A DNA stretch of 33,011 nucleotides from the NCBI GenBank assembly GCA_020634495.1, contig JACKBR010000051.1:1-33011 (forward strand), given 5' to 3'. How positions within the stretch are numbered: the first letter of the stretch is position 1; every line of letters begins with the position of its first letter. This DNA comes from Ardenticatenaceae bacterium (GTDB taxonomy: Bacteria > Chloroflexota > Anaerolineae > Promineifilales > Promineifilaceae). Of this stretch, positions 32,779-33,011 are shown in pieces. Under the pieces are notes generated by a model. It was not told the origin of the DNA and made no database searches. It saw only the letters and a list, made by a program, of their open reading frames with translations. Made by a program: the position numbers and the translations under genes.

Positions 32779-33011
32779 TGGTAACCATCCCCTAAAATAG
32801 GACCAGTCATAAGTGGAATTTTCCGGCACAATAGCCCAAGGAGAATTCCACATGAAACGAACACAGTTTTCTGAAAACCAGATCATCAAGATTCTTAAAG
32901 AGGCTGAAGCTGGTGTGCCAGTAATTGACCTGTGCCGCACCTACGGCTTCAGCAAGAGCAGTTTTTACAAATGGAAAGCCAAATACGGCGGCATGGAAGC
33001 CTCAGATTTGT
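32779..33011 (+). mobile_element. IS3-family insertion sequence, left part
   Basis: OrfA of an IS3-type transposase begins at 32852. The element's left end is probably at or before TGGTAACC at 32779, because IS3 elements start with TG and an OrfA leader of about 70 bases is normal. The exact end and target duplication cannot be set without the right end, which lies beyond the window. Confidence 0.65.
32852..33011 (+). CDS. IS3-family transposase OrfA (3' partial)
   Basis: 53 codons remain: MKRTQFSENQIIKILKEAEAG, then PVIDLCRTYGFSKSSFYKWKAKYGGMEASDL, a helix-turn-helix of the IS3/IS407-type OrfA that binds the terminal repeats. AAGGAG precedes the ATG by eight bases. The protein would normally continue to a leucine zipper and be joined to OrfB by -1 frameshifting, both outside the window. 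Confidence 0.9.
   Translation, partial: MKRTQFSENQIIKILKEAEAGVPVIDLCRTYGFSKSSFYKWKAKYGGMEASDL

Overview
The window reads as a chromosomal segment of an uncultured-type, moderately GC-rich bacterium. The gene content suggests a member of the Chloroflexota (Anaerolineae/Ardenticatenia-like): form I CO dehydrogenase, Dpp/Opp-type importers, S9 and CocE-type hydrolases, a soluble P450, and many dispersed palindromic intergenic repeats. That placement is inference from style, with no marker gene. No rRNA, tRNA, CRISPR array or origin was recognised. The most pervasive signal is the palindrome ACGGCCGT, which I count 48 times in 33 kb (under one expected by chance). It falls in genes on both strands and in intergenic DNA, but is nearly absent from two AT-richer, probably acquired segments.

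Region by region. 1-3978: the 3' three quarters of a form I coxL (AYRCSFR active-site motif) and a CoxI/XdhC-type maturation protein fused to a YHS domain. A RelE/HigB-type toxin, an Xre antitoxin and a zinc-ribbon protein sit between them. 4112-6272: a cytochrome P450 divergent from a TetR-type regulator. 6290-13464 (minus): an apparent operon of a sarcosine-oxidase-like flavoenzyme, then a lipoprotein substrate-binding protein, two permeases and two ATPases of a peptide/amine ABC importer. 13663-18643 (plus): a run of small accessory genes (two DinB-like, Imm-5-like, DUF2200, a small membrane protein, RibD/DHFR-like, a third DinB-like, peptidase E). From 15.2 kb these are separated by copies of a repeat that ends in a Shine-Dalgarno sequence, and three consecutive genes carry frameshifts. 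18674-20431: an ABC exporter half-transporter. 20501-23978: AT-richer island with an alpha/beta hydrolase, a large hypothetical protein and a small RHH-like protein, plus a relic of a creatininase gene end. 23994-29292 (minus): DUF4160-DUF2442 pair, S9 peptidase behind a hairpin that holds its ribosome binding site, a frame-broken MttB-family methyltransferase and a frame-broken two-domain creatininase. 29534-31558: CocE/S15-type hydrolase. 31574-33011: gluconokinase joined in frame to a LacI-type HTH remnant, a sugar-permease 3' remnant with a strong terminator, and the start of an IS3-family element.

Together the genes suggest a heterotroph that supplements energy by CO oxidation, imports oligopeptides or small amines, and breaks down peptides and N-methylated compounds (sarcosine oxidase-like, MttB-like, creatininase). 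The repeat-separated small genes, toxin-antitoxin pair, relics and IS mark this as a fluid accessory region. Many frame breaks look like one-base losses, several in short homopolymers, so sequencing or assembly error must be excluded before calling these genes dead.
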